A stretch of 64,000 nucleotides of DNA, taken from NCBI GenBank assembly GCA_031308135.1, contig JAHLJT010000631.1:31454271-31518270 (forward strand), in the 5' to 3' direction. Shown one piece after another: positions 1 to 11,464 of the stretch (the first letter of the stretch is position 1; every line of letters begins with the position of its first letter). The notes below the pieces were generated by a model that did no database searches, had not been told where the DNA came from, and saw nothing but the letters and a program-made list of their open reading frames with translations. Made by a program: the position numbers and the translations under genes. The DNA comes from Acheta domesticus (Eukaryota > Arthropoda > Insecta > Orthoptera > Gryllidae).

Positions 1-1326
1 TTCCTTCTCATTCATAGTTTCCACAAATGAAGGGTCCGTTAAAAGTTTTCTTATGTCGGGGCCGGTGAAAACTCCCTCTTTCAACTTTGCTTCTGACAGC
101 TTCGGAAATTTTGTACATAAATATTTGAAACAGTCTCCATCCTTTTGCAGCGATTTTACAAATTGTTTCATCAACCCCAATTTGATATGGAGAGGGGGCA
201 ACAAAACCTTTTCTGGTGGTACCAAGGTAGTGTTTATAACATTTTTCTCTCCAGGTTTTAAAGTTTCTCGGGATGGCCAATCACTTTTTTTCCAGTGCTG
301 TTCTCTGGCTCTACTATCCCACAAGCATAAGAAGCATGGGTATTTAGTATAGCCTGCCTGCTGACCCAAAAGCATTGTCAGTATTTTGAAGTCCCCACAA
401 ATCATCCATTGATGGTCTTGATACTTGATTTTTTCCAGGATAATGGCCAAATCGTTATAATCTTCTTTCATATGCACGGAATGTCCAATCGGAATCGAGG
501 CAAATTTATTTCCATTGTGCAATAATACTACTTTAAGGCTAGTCTTAGATGAGTCAATGAATAGGCGCCATTCAGATGAGTCATACTTTATATCAAAGCA
601 ATGTATGAGTTCTTCCACATTATTGCAGAAAACTAAATTTCCTTCTTTTGAAAAAAACTGGGTGAATTCTTTTTCTCGGTGTCTGTACCAGTAGAAAGAA
701 GTGCCAGGTGATAAAAGGTTTTTATTTTTTAATCTAGAACCTAACAGTTCGGCTGCATCTTTTGAAAGACCTAAATCTCTTACTAAATCATTGAGCTCAC
801 CTTGAGAAAATAGTTGAGGCCTTCCATCTTCGTCAAAAGATGAATCTGAGCTTGATTCACCGGGAGGAGGTAAAGTAGCTTCGTCCTCCAACTCACTAGG
901 ATATTCATCCAAACTGGAAGGTGGCTGCGGGATAGATATCTCGGAGCTATGGGGCACTGGACGTATAGCTGAGTCAAGATTAGGATAACTTATGTTTCTT
1001 TTGTTTTTTGAATTGAATCCCTTTACGTCAACTGAGCAGAAGTAGCAGTCAGAGGTGTGATTTTTCTGCTCACGCCATATCATAGGAATTCCAAATCGAA
1101 ATGATTTTTTCTTTCCCTTAAACCACAAACGAAGATCTTCTTCGCATCTTCTACACACCTTATGCGGGGCCCATGGTTTATCTTGATCACCAACTTTTAA
1201 TTTAAAGTAGGCAAAATAAACTTTCCTTATAAAATCACTTATATTTCTCTGTTGACTTTTAATAGTGAATTCACCACAGATATAACAAAAACTGTTTGGA
1301 GAAATAACACAACCCCTTGTAGCCAT
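1..1326 (-). CDS. Partial uncharacterised zinc-finger/RNase H-like family protein (3' end outside window)
   Basis: An uninterrupted frame of 442 codons starts at the ATG whose complement is 1324-1326 and is still open at base 1. It is the longest gene-like frame in the window, has no in-frame stop, and needs no intron. Visible in the protein: CxxC at residues 14-17 (CYICGEF), CxxC at 58-61 (CRRCEED), CxxC at 94-97 (CYFCSV), an acidic Ser/Pro-rich linker at about 127-170, then a folded-looking part with WRLFIDSSK (D258), ICGDFKIL (D312), YPCFLCLWDSRA (C331, C334) and LPPLHIKLGLMKQF at 377-389. I recognise this order from a multicopy, mostly intronless family common in insects, hydrozoans and other invertebrates with no assigned function. 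Inference: D258 and D312 within such a context could be acids of an RNase H-like (DDE-type) nuclease, so it may be transposon-derived or domesticated. The start has a good context (G at +4). Intact or not beyond base 1 cannot be judged. Confidence 0.8.
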   Translation of the reverse strand, partial: MATRGCVISPNSFCYICGEFTIKSQQRNISDFIRKVYFAYFKLKVGDQDKPWAPHKVCRRCEEDLRLWFKGKKKSFRFGIPMIWREQKNHTSDCYFCSVDVKGFNSKNKRNISYPNLDSAIRPVPHSSEISIPQPPSSLDEYPSELEDEATLPPPGESSSDSSFDEDGRPQLFSQGELNDLVRDLGLSKDAAELLGSRLKNKNLLSPGTSFYWYRHREKEFTQFFSKEGNLVFCNNVEELIHCFDIKYDSSEWRLFIDSSKTSLKVVLLHNGNKFASIPIGHSVHMKEDYNDLAIILEKIKYQDHQWMICGDFKILTMLLGQQAGYTKYPCFLCLWDSRAREQHWKKSDWPSRETLKPGEKNVINTTLVPPEKVLLPPLHIKLGLMKQFVKSLQKDGDCFKYLCTKFPKLSEAKLKEGVFTGPDIRKLLTDPSFVETMNEKE

Positions 1327-4300
1327 GATTAACAGACAACAGCACTGTTCACTTCAATATCAGTATGTCTACTGAGATCTTTTCTTTGTTTCAAGCGATA
1401 TACGTCATTTGACTTGTCTCAACCTGTTAAAACATTCCCAGTCTTACCAACAGCTCAGGTTGTTTTTCTCCATTATCAAATAAAAATCATATGGGTTTAT
1501 TACTATAATTATAATTATAATGAACGTAGATACTGCAATATACATAAAACCTTATGTGATATAATAATTTGAATATTTTTTATGATTTTGGGAGGTCAAA
1601 ATCTGTAAGAAAATGTAAAAAAATCCTATGCAGTTTTTTGGTCGCAGACCTGTGTTATTGGAGTAAGATTGTTTTATTCTTGCACGGAGTTCTTCCCCAA
1701 GGCCTCTTCGGGGGAAAGAGCAGCCAAGTGAATCGTTAACGATTAAGAGGGCGGTCAAAGAGCTCACCGCGGAAAATCGCCTTTTCACAGAACCGTTGCA
1801 GCGGCGGACGTCTAACTGTATCCCTGACATTTTGCAAGTGAGCTTATACGAGGCAAAGTTTTTTTTTTTTTCATTCAAATTACTTTCCTTGACTGAACAA
1901 CTCACAGCATCATTTGCCTTTTATTTCTTAAAATCTTGCGAATTGCAGTAGTGGAAACATCACTTAAAACAAAACAGATGTGCTACGCACACAATTTTAT
2001 TTTGCAGTTACTTAAAAAAATCATGTGAGCACCTTTAAAGTAATATGTTTTGAGTGATTCCGGCAACAAAATTTATCTACGGGCGCTACGCCTATTCGGC
2101 ACAAAGCTAGTGTGTTTATATTCTTGTATGTTGATTTCTGTTACGTAATAACGAAATATTAATAGCTTCCACAGAAATGAAATAAGAACCGCTCCCTCGA
2201 GGAAGCGATTCAAGCTTATCAAATAAGTTGCCATTCACCAAATATAAACTCCTTGTAAAATATTGGTATCAGCGTACCAAATGCAATTACATTCCACTTC
2301 AATTACAAGGGCATTGTGGGCGGGAATGCCATGGTCACCTGACGTCAGCAGTAATTCTGCGGTTATACTGAGCGGGTAGTAGCAGATACAGTGAAACACT
2401 AGTATGAATGTACGAGTAAATAAACAATTATTAGGAGAAAAAGGAAATTCGCACTTAATCGATGAGCAAAATGTATATAATCACGCCAAAACTTACAATG
2501 ATTTTACTAATTAAGATTAATTAAGATCAATCACAGTAACGTTATCACTTCCATTGGATAATCAATTCACATCCTCCCGCATTGTCTAAATACATTCCTG
2601 ACCAACTCCAGAAAAATGACTTAGAAAGCAAAAAACAATTTTCTGAAAAATGTAGGAATAGATATCTACTCTCCATGTATCTCGACAACTACTTGTACAT
2701 TTACTCATTTTATTGCAACCGCTTTCTAATGCTCTGTATCGACGTCGCGAACTTGGACACCTGGAAGCACGGACATTCTGCCGTGGAAAAGACAGCCGCA
2801 GCGACCAGATCAATGCCCTTCTCCGGAGGGAAAGAATGGGAAGAAGCAGGAGTGTGGGGGTCACGGCTCATTTTGAGCGCTCTGCTTCGTCATTGGTCTT
2901 GATCTTGAGCAAAGAAGGGAAGAACGCAGAGAAAACCATGAACATTCACCTAAGAGATCATTCTCCCGAAGGCGCCGGTGTCGCCAAGTTACCTTTCCGA
3001 GCTGGAGCCGTTCGGAGAGTGGTTGTTAACGAGCTTGCAAATCGGTGGTTAAAGTCCGCCCATTTCAAATGGAATTTATGGTGAACCAATGAAAGGCACA
3101 CACCGGTATCGTGCCTTTTTTCTCATACATATAATTCACACGTGTCTCAAATTTGATATTGTATCTGTATTGAACTTAATATACTTTCAATATACTCATT
3201 TCAGCAAAATTTTATTAATGTCGCACTTTATTCTTATTAGGTTGCACTTTACTCAAATTAAATCCAAAATTAATAAAAATGAAATAGTGATATAACAAAG
3301 TGAATTTCGAGAAACAATATTAGTTATTTATAAACTCACAATTAACGGTTTAAATAAAAAAATGTTTCAAAAGAAAACTAAGAGAATTGCACAAGTCAGC
3401 CAGTAAAAGTGAAAACGTGATATCATTAACAATAGATATAAAACACTTTGCAACATGGGAGATGTCTTTCCTACATTAAACAATTTCATTTCAATAGATG
3501 TTCCATGTTATATGTAATCTGTAATAATTTTAAGTTCTTGATTATCATGATGAACTTACGAACTCAGAAGACGTCCACTACTTTCCAGGGAAGGTAAATT
3601 AATCAGTACATATGCGAATTTAGCGATACACAATTACTGCTAAGATATTTTTCAATTGTATTTAAAGCAGAAAAATACTGGCCTGGTATTAGAATACTCT
3701 AAAACTCGTAAAACAAAGTAAATATATCTTCCTAAAACTTAAACTGAGCCGTTCCGAACGTATTAATACTTTCATTCAAATAAGACATTAAAAATAGTAA
3801 CAGTGAATCAAACCAATATATTGGGCATACCCTGGAATCGTGTCCAACAAAGTAATAGTGTAAAAACCCGATAAGGAATTGGCCATTCCTACCTTACCCC
3901 CAGGTCATTTAATGAAAAACACGGACCGGGACATCTGTCCAAAATGTATAAGACATTTTATCTACAATTCACAATGTGGTTGATTGTCCAAAAGTCGAAA
4001 ACACAAGAAAAACTGTTGGCAAAAAAATCAATTGATGGTTGTAAATCAATGTTAAAATATCTGAAAAATACTGGTTTTGAAAAAGTGATTTAAATTATCG
4101 TGAACAAATTTATTGTGCGTAATATTTGTACATTAGTTTTAATGTATAAAATGATTTATCTGTGAGAAAAATAATATGATCACTAATGACCTCAGCTGTT
4201 TATAAAGCGACCTACAATAAATGAATACGTATATCGACATCTCTATGAAATTTAGAACTAATGTTACACATGGAAATTGCATGTAACCAGGAAAACAGAT

Positions 4301-5861
4301 GAGTACTTCTGCGGCATTGAAGCTCTTTAAAGCTCTACGACGTAATTCTGACGAGGTAAATAACAGCCAAGGTCACAAGCATCTCAGCAGCGCACTAGAA
4401 ACTATTAGACCAATCGCATGGAAAAAACGCTCCCGCTCCAGTTGTTGCAATACGCAGCACAGGCACATAGCTAAAGGGCAAAAGCCTCTTCCGACATTAA
4501 ACACAAAACAGAAAGGCAATGCAGTACAAACGACTTTAAGTTGAGTGTTCAGTGTTATCAAGAAGTGGCATCCCGGAGGCTCTCATCTTCACCGAATAAC
4601 AGTCGATTAAATTTCCGGAGGGATCTCACGTACCAGTTGCTATAGTTTTCTTGCTCTCGATGATTCGAGAACGATACAAATTCATACGATGCTTTTGATA
4701 CCATCTTTTCTTCAGAGTTTATGTAAATTCCAAGGATGACATGAAATATACTATAAACAGAATTCGATGACTTATCGCGATGAAGCTGGCCCGTCAAAAT
4801 CTATTAGAGACTTGGTTGATTAGTGCAGACCTGCACAGCATTTTGCACTTTCACTGACGTCAGGAGCTGCGCGCGAGCAGCTCGCGTGCAAATGCGAAAA
4901 TCGATGAAGGGTGGGGATGACACTTACTCTAGGAGTGGGCACCACCAATTAGAATGTGCACTTCGAACCATAGCGCGTAAATTTAAAGAGCAGTCGGCGA
5001 GAACTTCACGGTCATATACAGTTGAAGTAATATATCCTTTTGTATTATATTGTAAATGTTTGTTGTCGATATATGACAGTGAGAAATATGAAACTACAGC
5101 GAATTATACATATTAGATTTGGGCACCATGTATTATAATTGCTTGTAGGGCTGATAATATAATTTGCTTCGCTTCACAAATTTAGTGTTTTGCTAAACAC
5201 AAAATTATGATACTGAATTGTTTTTGTTTGATGATGACAGCAATAAATCATTTTTTCACTAACACTATGTTTAATTGAATAAGACGGTTCTATTAAAGCA
5301 AAAACATATTATTCTTGAAAATAAAAATCATGATTAATTTCTGACAAGAATGCAGGGTCGTTTACGACATCGTATAAAAATATTACGCCATTTGCATTCT
5401 ATTTAACAATACCTATGATAATCGTATGATTGCACGTAACATATCGTCACAGAGATTTGCTCATTGATTTCTTTTATCCAGTTTCATAATGGGGAGTTAT
5501 GTTAATAAATATACGTGCTGTTAAACATTACTATTCTTGGAATTGCCCCACATTCTATTTTTATGTCAATTTTGGTGTGAGAGATTTCTCTCATGATTTT
5601 CTTCAGTTTGCTGTGATTTGGAGATTAAAAACATTCCTGGTGAACAATCAATAATTAAATTGTATTTTTTGTTAGTTAGAATTAAGTAATATTTTTTTAT
5701 AAAAGCTACTGCTTTAAATAATGCTTAAGAGTCACAATGATCATGTTAATTTTTTAATTAAAAAAGGAAATTACATACAGTGGTGGATACAAAGGCGTAT
5801 ATACAGCAGTGCACAGAACATAAACAGAAAATTCTGGCCCATGTAACTTGAAATACTAGAC
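1327..5861. other. AT-rich spacer, no supported gene
   Basis: No gene, TIR pair or tandem repeat was found here. Short frames at 1552-1905, 2582-3084, 4299-4561 and 4823-5116 overlap on both strands and have no recognisable motif. A modest GC-richer patch lies at 2713-3080. TGACGTCA (CRE-type) octamers occur near 2339 and 4855, without further promoter context. Confidence 0.5.
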
Positions 5862-5864
5862 ATA

Positions 5865-7269
5865 GGGTGGTATGAATAATAAAGAAGCATTTGCTTAGAG
5901 TATTTTCTCACGAGCATGAGCATTTGTTCTGAGAAAATTCTTCCACCAATGAGCATTTGCTCAACTTCGTATGAATAAAAATATTCTCCGAGTGATGAGT
6001 ATATTCTCATGGAAAATTGAGGATATTCTCATTTGTCTAAGCAGCTGGTGTGATTTTGTTCCGATTCGCGCTGTTATACAACTTGTTTTAACTATCTCGT
6101 GTACGTGCTGCCCGTGCAGTTGTTTATAAAAAACTATCGTTGTTGCATTGTGAAGAGTATATTTCGATCTTAAGCTTCAATTTCACGCGTAGTTGAGCAA
6201 ATGAAATGCGGAAGCGTTATTTCAGTTGCCTAAAGCATCTCCTGAGCATCTCTATGATAACACGCTCCCGAGGAAGAGCTATATAGTTGCCATAACCCTT
6301 TCCTAATCATATAGTGCATAATTAAACACGGACAAAACCATTACCTTCATTTCAAATAAGCAAGGTATTGGAATTCTTAATTTTCTTTATTTCGTAAGTG
6401 TCTGAACTTTTTCATATTCTGGAATATTAAGCAGATTCAGGCTGGGTAAAATCTTTATTTCCCCCATGATTCACGCCAGTAGTTCTATTCACATTTATTT
6501 GCATTATTTGCTTTTGCTTGTATAATATCTTTTGTATTAATCTATTCAGCCCCAAATATCGTAGTTTTTTATATGAAAATATCGTAGATTTTTATACGAA
6601 TGTACGTACAATACAAGATGCAGAGGAACTAAACGTTTATTTGTTCTGGTTCTTAATTTTTTATTTGTTAATATTCTCTTCGAATTGTATAAATTTCATT
6701 CATTTGGATCAATTTTGATTACAAGGCCCATAACCTCATTTTTCAAAGTGTTGAATGTCTGGCAAATGCACAAATCTCTACCAACATCTTACTGAAAAGA
6801 TCTTTCATGTGAACGAGTGCCACATCCAGTTTCCATCTTTTATTGGCTGAAAACAGGCGTTACGACGAATTTTTAATGTTTCTCTCCGAAAATCGTAACA
6901 AACTCCGCAAGTTTTATCCCGACGCCGCGCCGTGCTACTTTTAGTTAATTATATTCACGAAAGAAGTCATTTCTTGATAGATTACTACTTACAACAAAGG
7001 TACAATAACCTCACATTTAAAAGTGAGGCACCTCAAGACCAGACTCAAAACAATCTGAGGATATGCTCACGAAAGGAGTAAATTCTCGGTTTTTATTCAT
7101 ATGGGTGAGAGCTTATGCTCTACCGAGCCTCGGAGAGTGAGAATTTTCTCAAGTTTGAGAATTTACTCATTCTTTAAGAATATTCTCGAAACTTTTATTC
7201 ATACGCTACCGAGCATCAGCTCAGAAAACGCGAGTAAATAGCATATGCTCATTTTTATTCATACCACCC
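5865..7269. mobile_element. 1.4-kb non-autonomous DNA transposon with TIRs and subterminal repeat clusters
   Basis: The left end GGGTGGTATGAATAATAAAG is matched by the reverse complement of the right end, GGGTGGTATGAATAAAAATG. Both ends are flanked by ATA (5862-5864 and 7270-7272), a candidate 3-bp TSD. The terminal 150-200 bp on each side carry repeated short words: ATGAATAA(AA) at 5872 and 5971, its complement TTTTATTCAT at 7091, 7193 and 7252, and many TATTCTC/GAGAATA and GAGCATTTGCTC words. No transposase-like frame is present. A 3-bp TSD would suit PIF/Harbinger, but ATA is not the usual TWA, so the superfamily is open. Confidence 0.75.
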
Positions 7270-7477
7270 ATAATCCGTTTAAACAAGTGGGCATAATGGA
7301 TCATAGTATTAGACGCCCAGGCATTCGATCTGCGCGCCACGTCGTGCTACGTCAGACTTCTCCCCTCCCCGCAAAGCTTCCTACCCCCCACTACTTGCAA
7401 TTTCGGCGCTGTCGCGGGCAGACGATCGGCTCGCAAGTGCAGAATGCCCGCGGGAGGAGGCGTTGTGCAGGCTTGGA

Positions 7478-7892
7478 TTAGTGATTTCGTCAACTGCTAA
7501 ACCAAGTGGTCCCATCAGTCTAGTACACGTGTCTTCCTTGAGAGGACAGTGATTTTCTCCCACGGATGGCAAAATCGGGCGCCGACCTACGATGGCGTGC
7601 GGATATTTTTCCCAACAAGGTATCTTCCACAAGTAGGGCACCACCCCGGGGCAATCTGTATGCTTCCCACTGCTCTCCCCACAAGTGTGATAGTGTAGTG
7701 AATGTCAGTGTAATTATGTGAAAATAGGGGGTGAGAGGAAAGAACAAAGAAGAGGAAAGAAAGATCGCGCTCAATTGGTTGCTCCTTTTGTTAGGGTACT
7801 GTTCCCATATTCGCCTGATGTTGATTGGAGAAACCATGAGAAACTACCGCTAAAAAAAGCCGGTCGCTAGATTTCTCCTCCAGATAGTTATT
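7478..7892 (-). mobile_element. SINE A copy, 5'-truncated
   Basis: Read on the minus strand, this matches the body of the full-length SINE A at 18925-19475. Shared landmarks include GTTTCTC near 7830, an AGGCGAATaT word near 7810, ACACTACACTATCACAC near 7690, and a 3' tail with AGTTGAC near 7486. The tRNA-like head is missing: similarity stops near the TCTGGAGGAG word at 7885. The copy is strongly diverged. No TSD was identified. Confidence 0.75.
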
Positions 7893-9356
7893 GGCGGAAA
7901 TAAGAAGAATTTCGAGAAATTGAATGATTCCATGTATGGTGTATTACTTTGTAGTGACTGATAATGGTGATATTGATCTATAACGTAAATAAATAATAGT
8001 TATATTACCTCAAATTTGTACATTTTTGTGTTTGTGCAATGACATGGTAAAGAGACGAAACGCGCTCTGGGAATATTTATCCACTTAATAAGTCAAAATT
8101 AGTTTTTGGTGGAATTTACTTCGTTCGGCTCGTATTTAAAATGGTAACTGTTATTGAAAAATAGTCACACGATAAGAACTGACTGTATCAAATATAGTAA
8201 GTTCATTTTATTGAAAAATCAGTAATAACTACGAGTTTTGAATAGCATTATAGTTTATTAGTAATAATTCTACTCATATTCACTTATTTATATATTTTGT
8301 GCCATAATAGACTTAAAGAATTATATTTGAAGGTAAAGACAGCGAAAAATTTACACTCAGTACGAAAATACAGAAGATATTGGCAAAACTATCGCGGGGT
8401 CTCGCAGACTCCATTGGAACAGATACGACAGAAAAAAAACATTGTACTAGTTAAGGGTTAAAAATGAAATGTCTTGCACTTGTTATAGAGATGAAAACAG
8501 GAAACATTTTGTGAGGAGAACACAAAATTTTCTGTAAAATGTTGTAAGGAAAGGTCTCCATCAGTTTAATCTTGGGCAACGTTCTTACGGTAAACGCTTA
8601 ACGTGAGTTCTCACTGGAAAGAAATTTTTTGGCACGAAACTCGGGCTGCACCACAATGAATTCCAACAGCTTTTTGCTCTTTCATTCCGTAAATGCTTGC
8701 CGCCTAAAAAGAGCATTCTGCCAGAAAACAAAACAAAACGCGCATCATCCCTCCGATTCATGTAAATTTAATGAATACAATGTAGAAGCAAATTTTAATC
8801 AAATTTTTTGCGTTTTTTTGAAGTGCTATTATTATTTCCATTTAATCTAATTTACTTTTCATAAAACAATGTTTACAGATTATATCACAAATTACATTGG
8901 AACTGAGGAAATGTTACAAGTTTGGAGAAATCGTTAATATTTTACCTCTGTTTTTCGCACTGTAAATACTTTCACCTCATGTAAACAAATAATATTTTAA
9001 AATCCATGCCTGTTTTGATATGCACCAACAGATTACATTACTGTTTATGCAAATATGCTCCGATTTTCTGTAATAGTTGAATAGTGACACACGAATTGAG
9101 TGTGCGACATATTCCTAAAAGTAATCTTCAAAGACCTTCAACCACATAAGTCATTATTGTTTTTTTAATTTTTTTAACTACCATTCTGTTCGATAAAACA
9201 TTGCAACATAATATTTTTGTTTCTAAATGACTTGGAATGTTGAGGAGTCAATAACTTCGATGGCTATACGATATTATGTGCGAATCAACATGCTGTGAAT
9301 CGGTGAACTATCTGTGAATATAAGGATTTCCAAAATCCCATACAGTTTAATCTTCT

Positions 9357-9360
<4 letters not shown>
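7893..9360. other. AT-rich spacer
   Basis: Nothing beyond AT-rich unique-looking sequence was seen. The short frame at 8629-8850 has no motif and atypical ends. Confidence 0.5.
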
Positions 9361-9425
<65 letters not shown>

Positions 9426-9446
9426 ATATATATATATATATATATA
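9361..9446. repeat. Compound microsatellite (TC)n-(TCTA)n-(TA)n
   Basis: The run goes from TC dinucleotides to TCTA tetranucleotides to TA dinucleotides without interruption, which looks like stepwise mutation of one array. It sits exactly at the edge of the dispersed repeat that follows. Confidence 0.97.
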
Positions 9447-10010
9447 AAGAGGTAAACGCCGATACCGTATGACCGATCTCCATGAAAGTTGGCACTCCTA
9501 GGTGTTTTTTCATCCAGAAGGTTTCTTTGCGGTTAATTCTGTTGTAACTCCACTACATGGCGCTGTAGAAGAAAACTAAATATTTCAAGTCAAATGTAAC
9601 CTGTAACACTTCGCAGCATTTTGAAGATATACCGTTAAATAACTTCTAAATGAAGTGTTCTAGGGCATTAAAAACTAAAATTTTGAGGTCAATGGCCTCA
9701 AAGAAATGTTTCTCACATAGTAATCTACAGGATGAGACCCTCATGAACATTACATTACATTTTTGCTGGTCTGGCGCTTCTCGATATTATCTCAACTCCT
9801 CAGAGACGTGCAGAATCTGCAACTAAATGTGAATGAGAGGGACAGAGAAAGACAGAAACACACAGAGGCAGACTGAGGCAAGGACAGAGGGAAACGGAGA
9901 GACAAAGAGAGAGAGAGAAGGAGGGAGAGACAGAGAGAAAGGGAGATGGAAGGGGAGGAAGGAGATGAAGGGCAGAACAACGTCTGCCGGGTTCCACTAG
10001 TGTAATATAA
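9447..10010. mobile_element. Dispersed repeat with microsatellite head (Helentron-like or similar), copy 1
   Basis: The segment at about 9600-9830 is repeated in diverged form at about 27735-27945. Both have a CGTTAAATAACT(T/C)CTAAA word, then TTTTGAGG, CCTCAAAGAAA, ATTACATTTTTG and a closing CTGCAACT(A/G)(A/T)ATGTGAA. In this copy a GA-rich simple repeat (9828-9972) follows and the segment ends with CTGCCGGGTTCCACTAGT near 9985-10003. A TA-rich head plus a terminal CCGGGTNCNNCTAGT word is reminiscent of arthropod Helitron-like elements, which is inference from memory of such termini. No protein was found. Confidence 0.5.
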
Positions 10011-10789
10011 TGCATATCTTTGTTGCAATACAACATGAACCCATGTACATGGTGTGAAACATTGAAATTTCGCAAACATCCCTCCCTCAATTTTCTGCCT
10101 ATTAACAAAATGTTTATATCAAGTGAAAATATTCGTTTACATTGTTTCAACAAATCGAATTTCAAATATTTCTTTTGCTGTAATTTGATGGATGCCAAAA
10201 ACTAATTACGTATCGGCATGTAATCTTCCTCAAATTAATAAAAGCATCGCTAACATATGTTTTCATAATGTGAGTTGTTTCCATCGGGAGATGAAACTCA
10301 AGTCCAATAACCATCACAAAATGACAGAAAGCCATTCTTTCCTTATAATTTCCCTCACACGTCACAACGCGCAAATATGATACAAATGAAAGTCTGCACA
10401 CACGGTGCTTGGTGCCGTGCAAACAGGTGCGGTGACGTAACATTCTCATAGATACGAAGGATGTTACGTTTGTGCCATTTCATGATTTCCACTTTCCATT
10501 CATATCTTTTTGCAAAAAGAATTTTCTGGGAAAATTTTAGTTTCAGCAATGGGATTTAAATGTTATTACCGTTCACCCCGTTTTTGTCATCAAACTATTT
10601 GCTGCTGCGCATGTCTGGATCATAAAATAAACATATCTCATTCACAAACAGAGTCCCCGTTATTAATAGTCCGAACATTGCGAGTAGTAAACGTATCCAT
10701 CACAAACATTTTATGTGAGTTCATTTCTCTTACACATTTCATTTTCATTGTACTTCTCTCCCAAACGTCACACAGTTTTGTAACTGTTA

Positions 10790-11461
10790 GGGGTCGTCCA
10801 TAAATTACATAACGCTAAAGTGGGGGAGGGGATCTTAGGCAGCGTTACGCTGCGTTACATAGGGGTAGGAAGCTATTAATTGTTATGTAACATTGATTTT
10901 TTTCTACATTTTTCAACATTTACTGAAATAATTTTTTTGAGTCCTGTACTAAAAGATTAAATTATTAACTAATTAATTTGTTTTACAAACATAAACTAAA
11001 GTTATTGATTGTAAATTGTTGCAATAAATGGAAAAAAATTTTCAACGTAATTTTATTCCGTAAAATTGTGAAAAAAATATTCAAAACTGATATGAAGTAT
11101 ATTCTAGAATGCATTTAAATTGGCGCTCTACACTCTCGCTCTTGCATCATCCGGGCGTGTGCCGTGGCCGTGCGTAATGGCGTGTGCATGGCTTGTGATC
11201 AACTCGCCCAAGTATTCTTCCTACACTCACAACTCCAACTATTTCTACTTTTAATCATTAATTTTGTCATACAACATAAGTAAAATAAATACAAGTGGTT
11301 TTACTATTCTATAATTTATTTTCACTTCTTGCATTTACAAGGGGGAGGGTGTTGTCGCAAGCGTTACGTAATTATTAAGGGGTGGTTCAAGTGCGCGTTA
11401 CAGGGGGGAGGAAGTATTGAAAATACTCCAAATCTGCGTTACGTAATTTATGGACGGCCCC
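10790..11461. mobile_element. 672-bp MITE-like element with TTA target duplication (copy 1)
   Basis: The left end GGGGTCGTCCATAAATTAC and the reverse complement of the right end GGGGCCGTCCATAAATTAC form near-perfect TIRs. The element is flanked by TTA at 10787-10789 and 11462-11464. A 3-bp TTA duplication is typical of PIF/Harbinger-type integration. G-rich strings next to each TIR (GGGGGAGGGG near 10822; GGGGGGAGG near 11403) are also conserved in copy 2 at 16174-16875. There is no coding capacity. TIRs starting GGGNCGTCCATAAATTACG are common in insect genomes, so the family is probably old and widespread. Confidence 0.9.
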
Positions 11462-11464
11462 TTA

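Noticed and set aside
8..352. Frames at 8-280 (minus) and 53-352 (plus)
   Set aside because: They are shadows of the real minus-strand frame at 1-1326, in other phases.
9361..9446. CRISPR-like or regulatory repeat array
   Set aside because: It is a plain compound microsatellite in a eukaryotic genome. No spacers are present.
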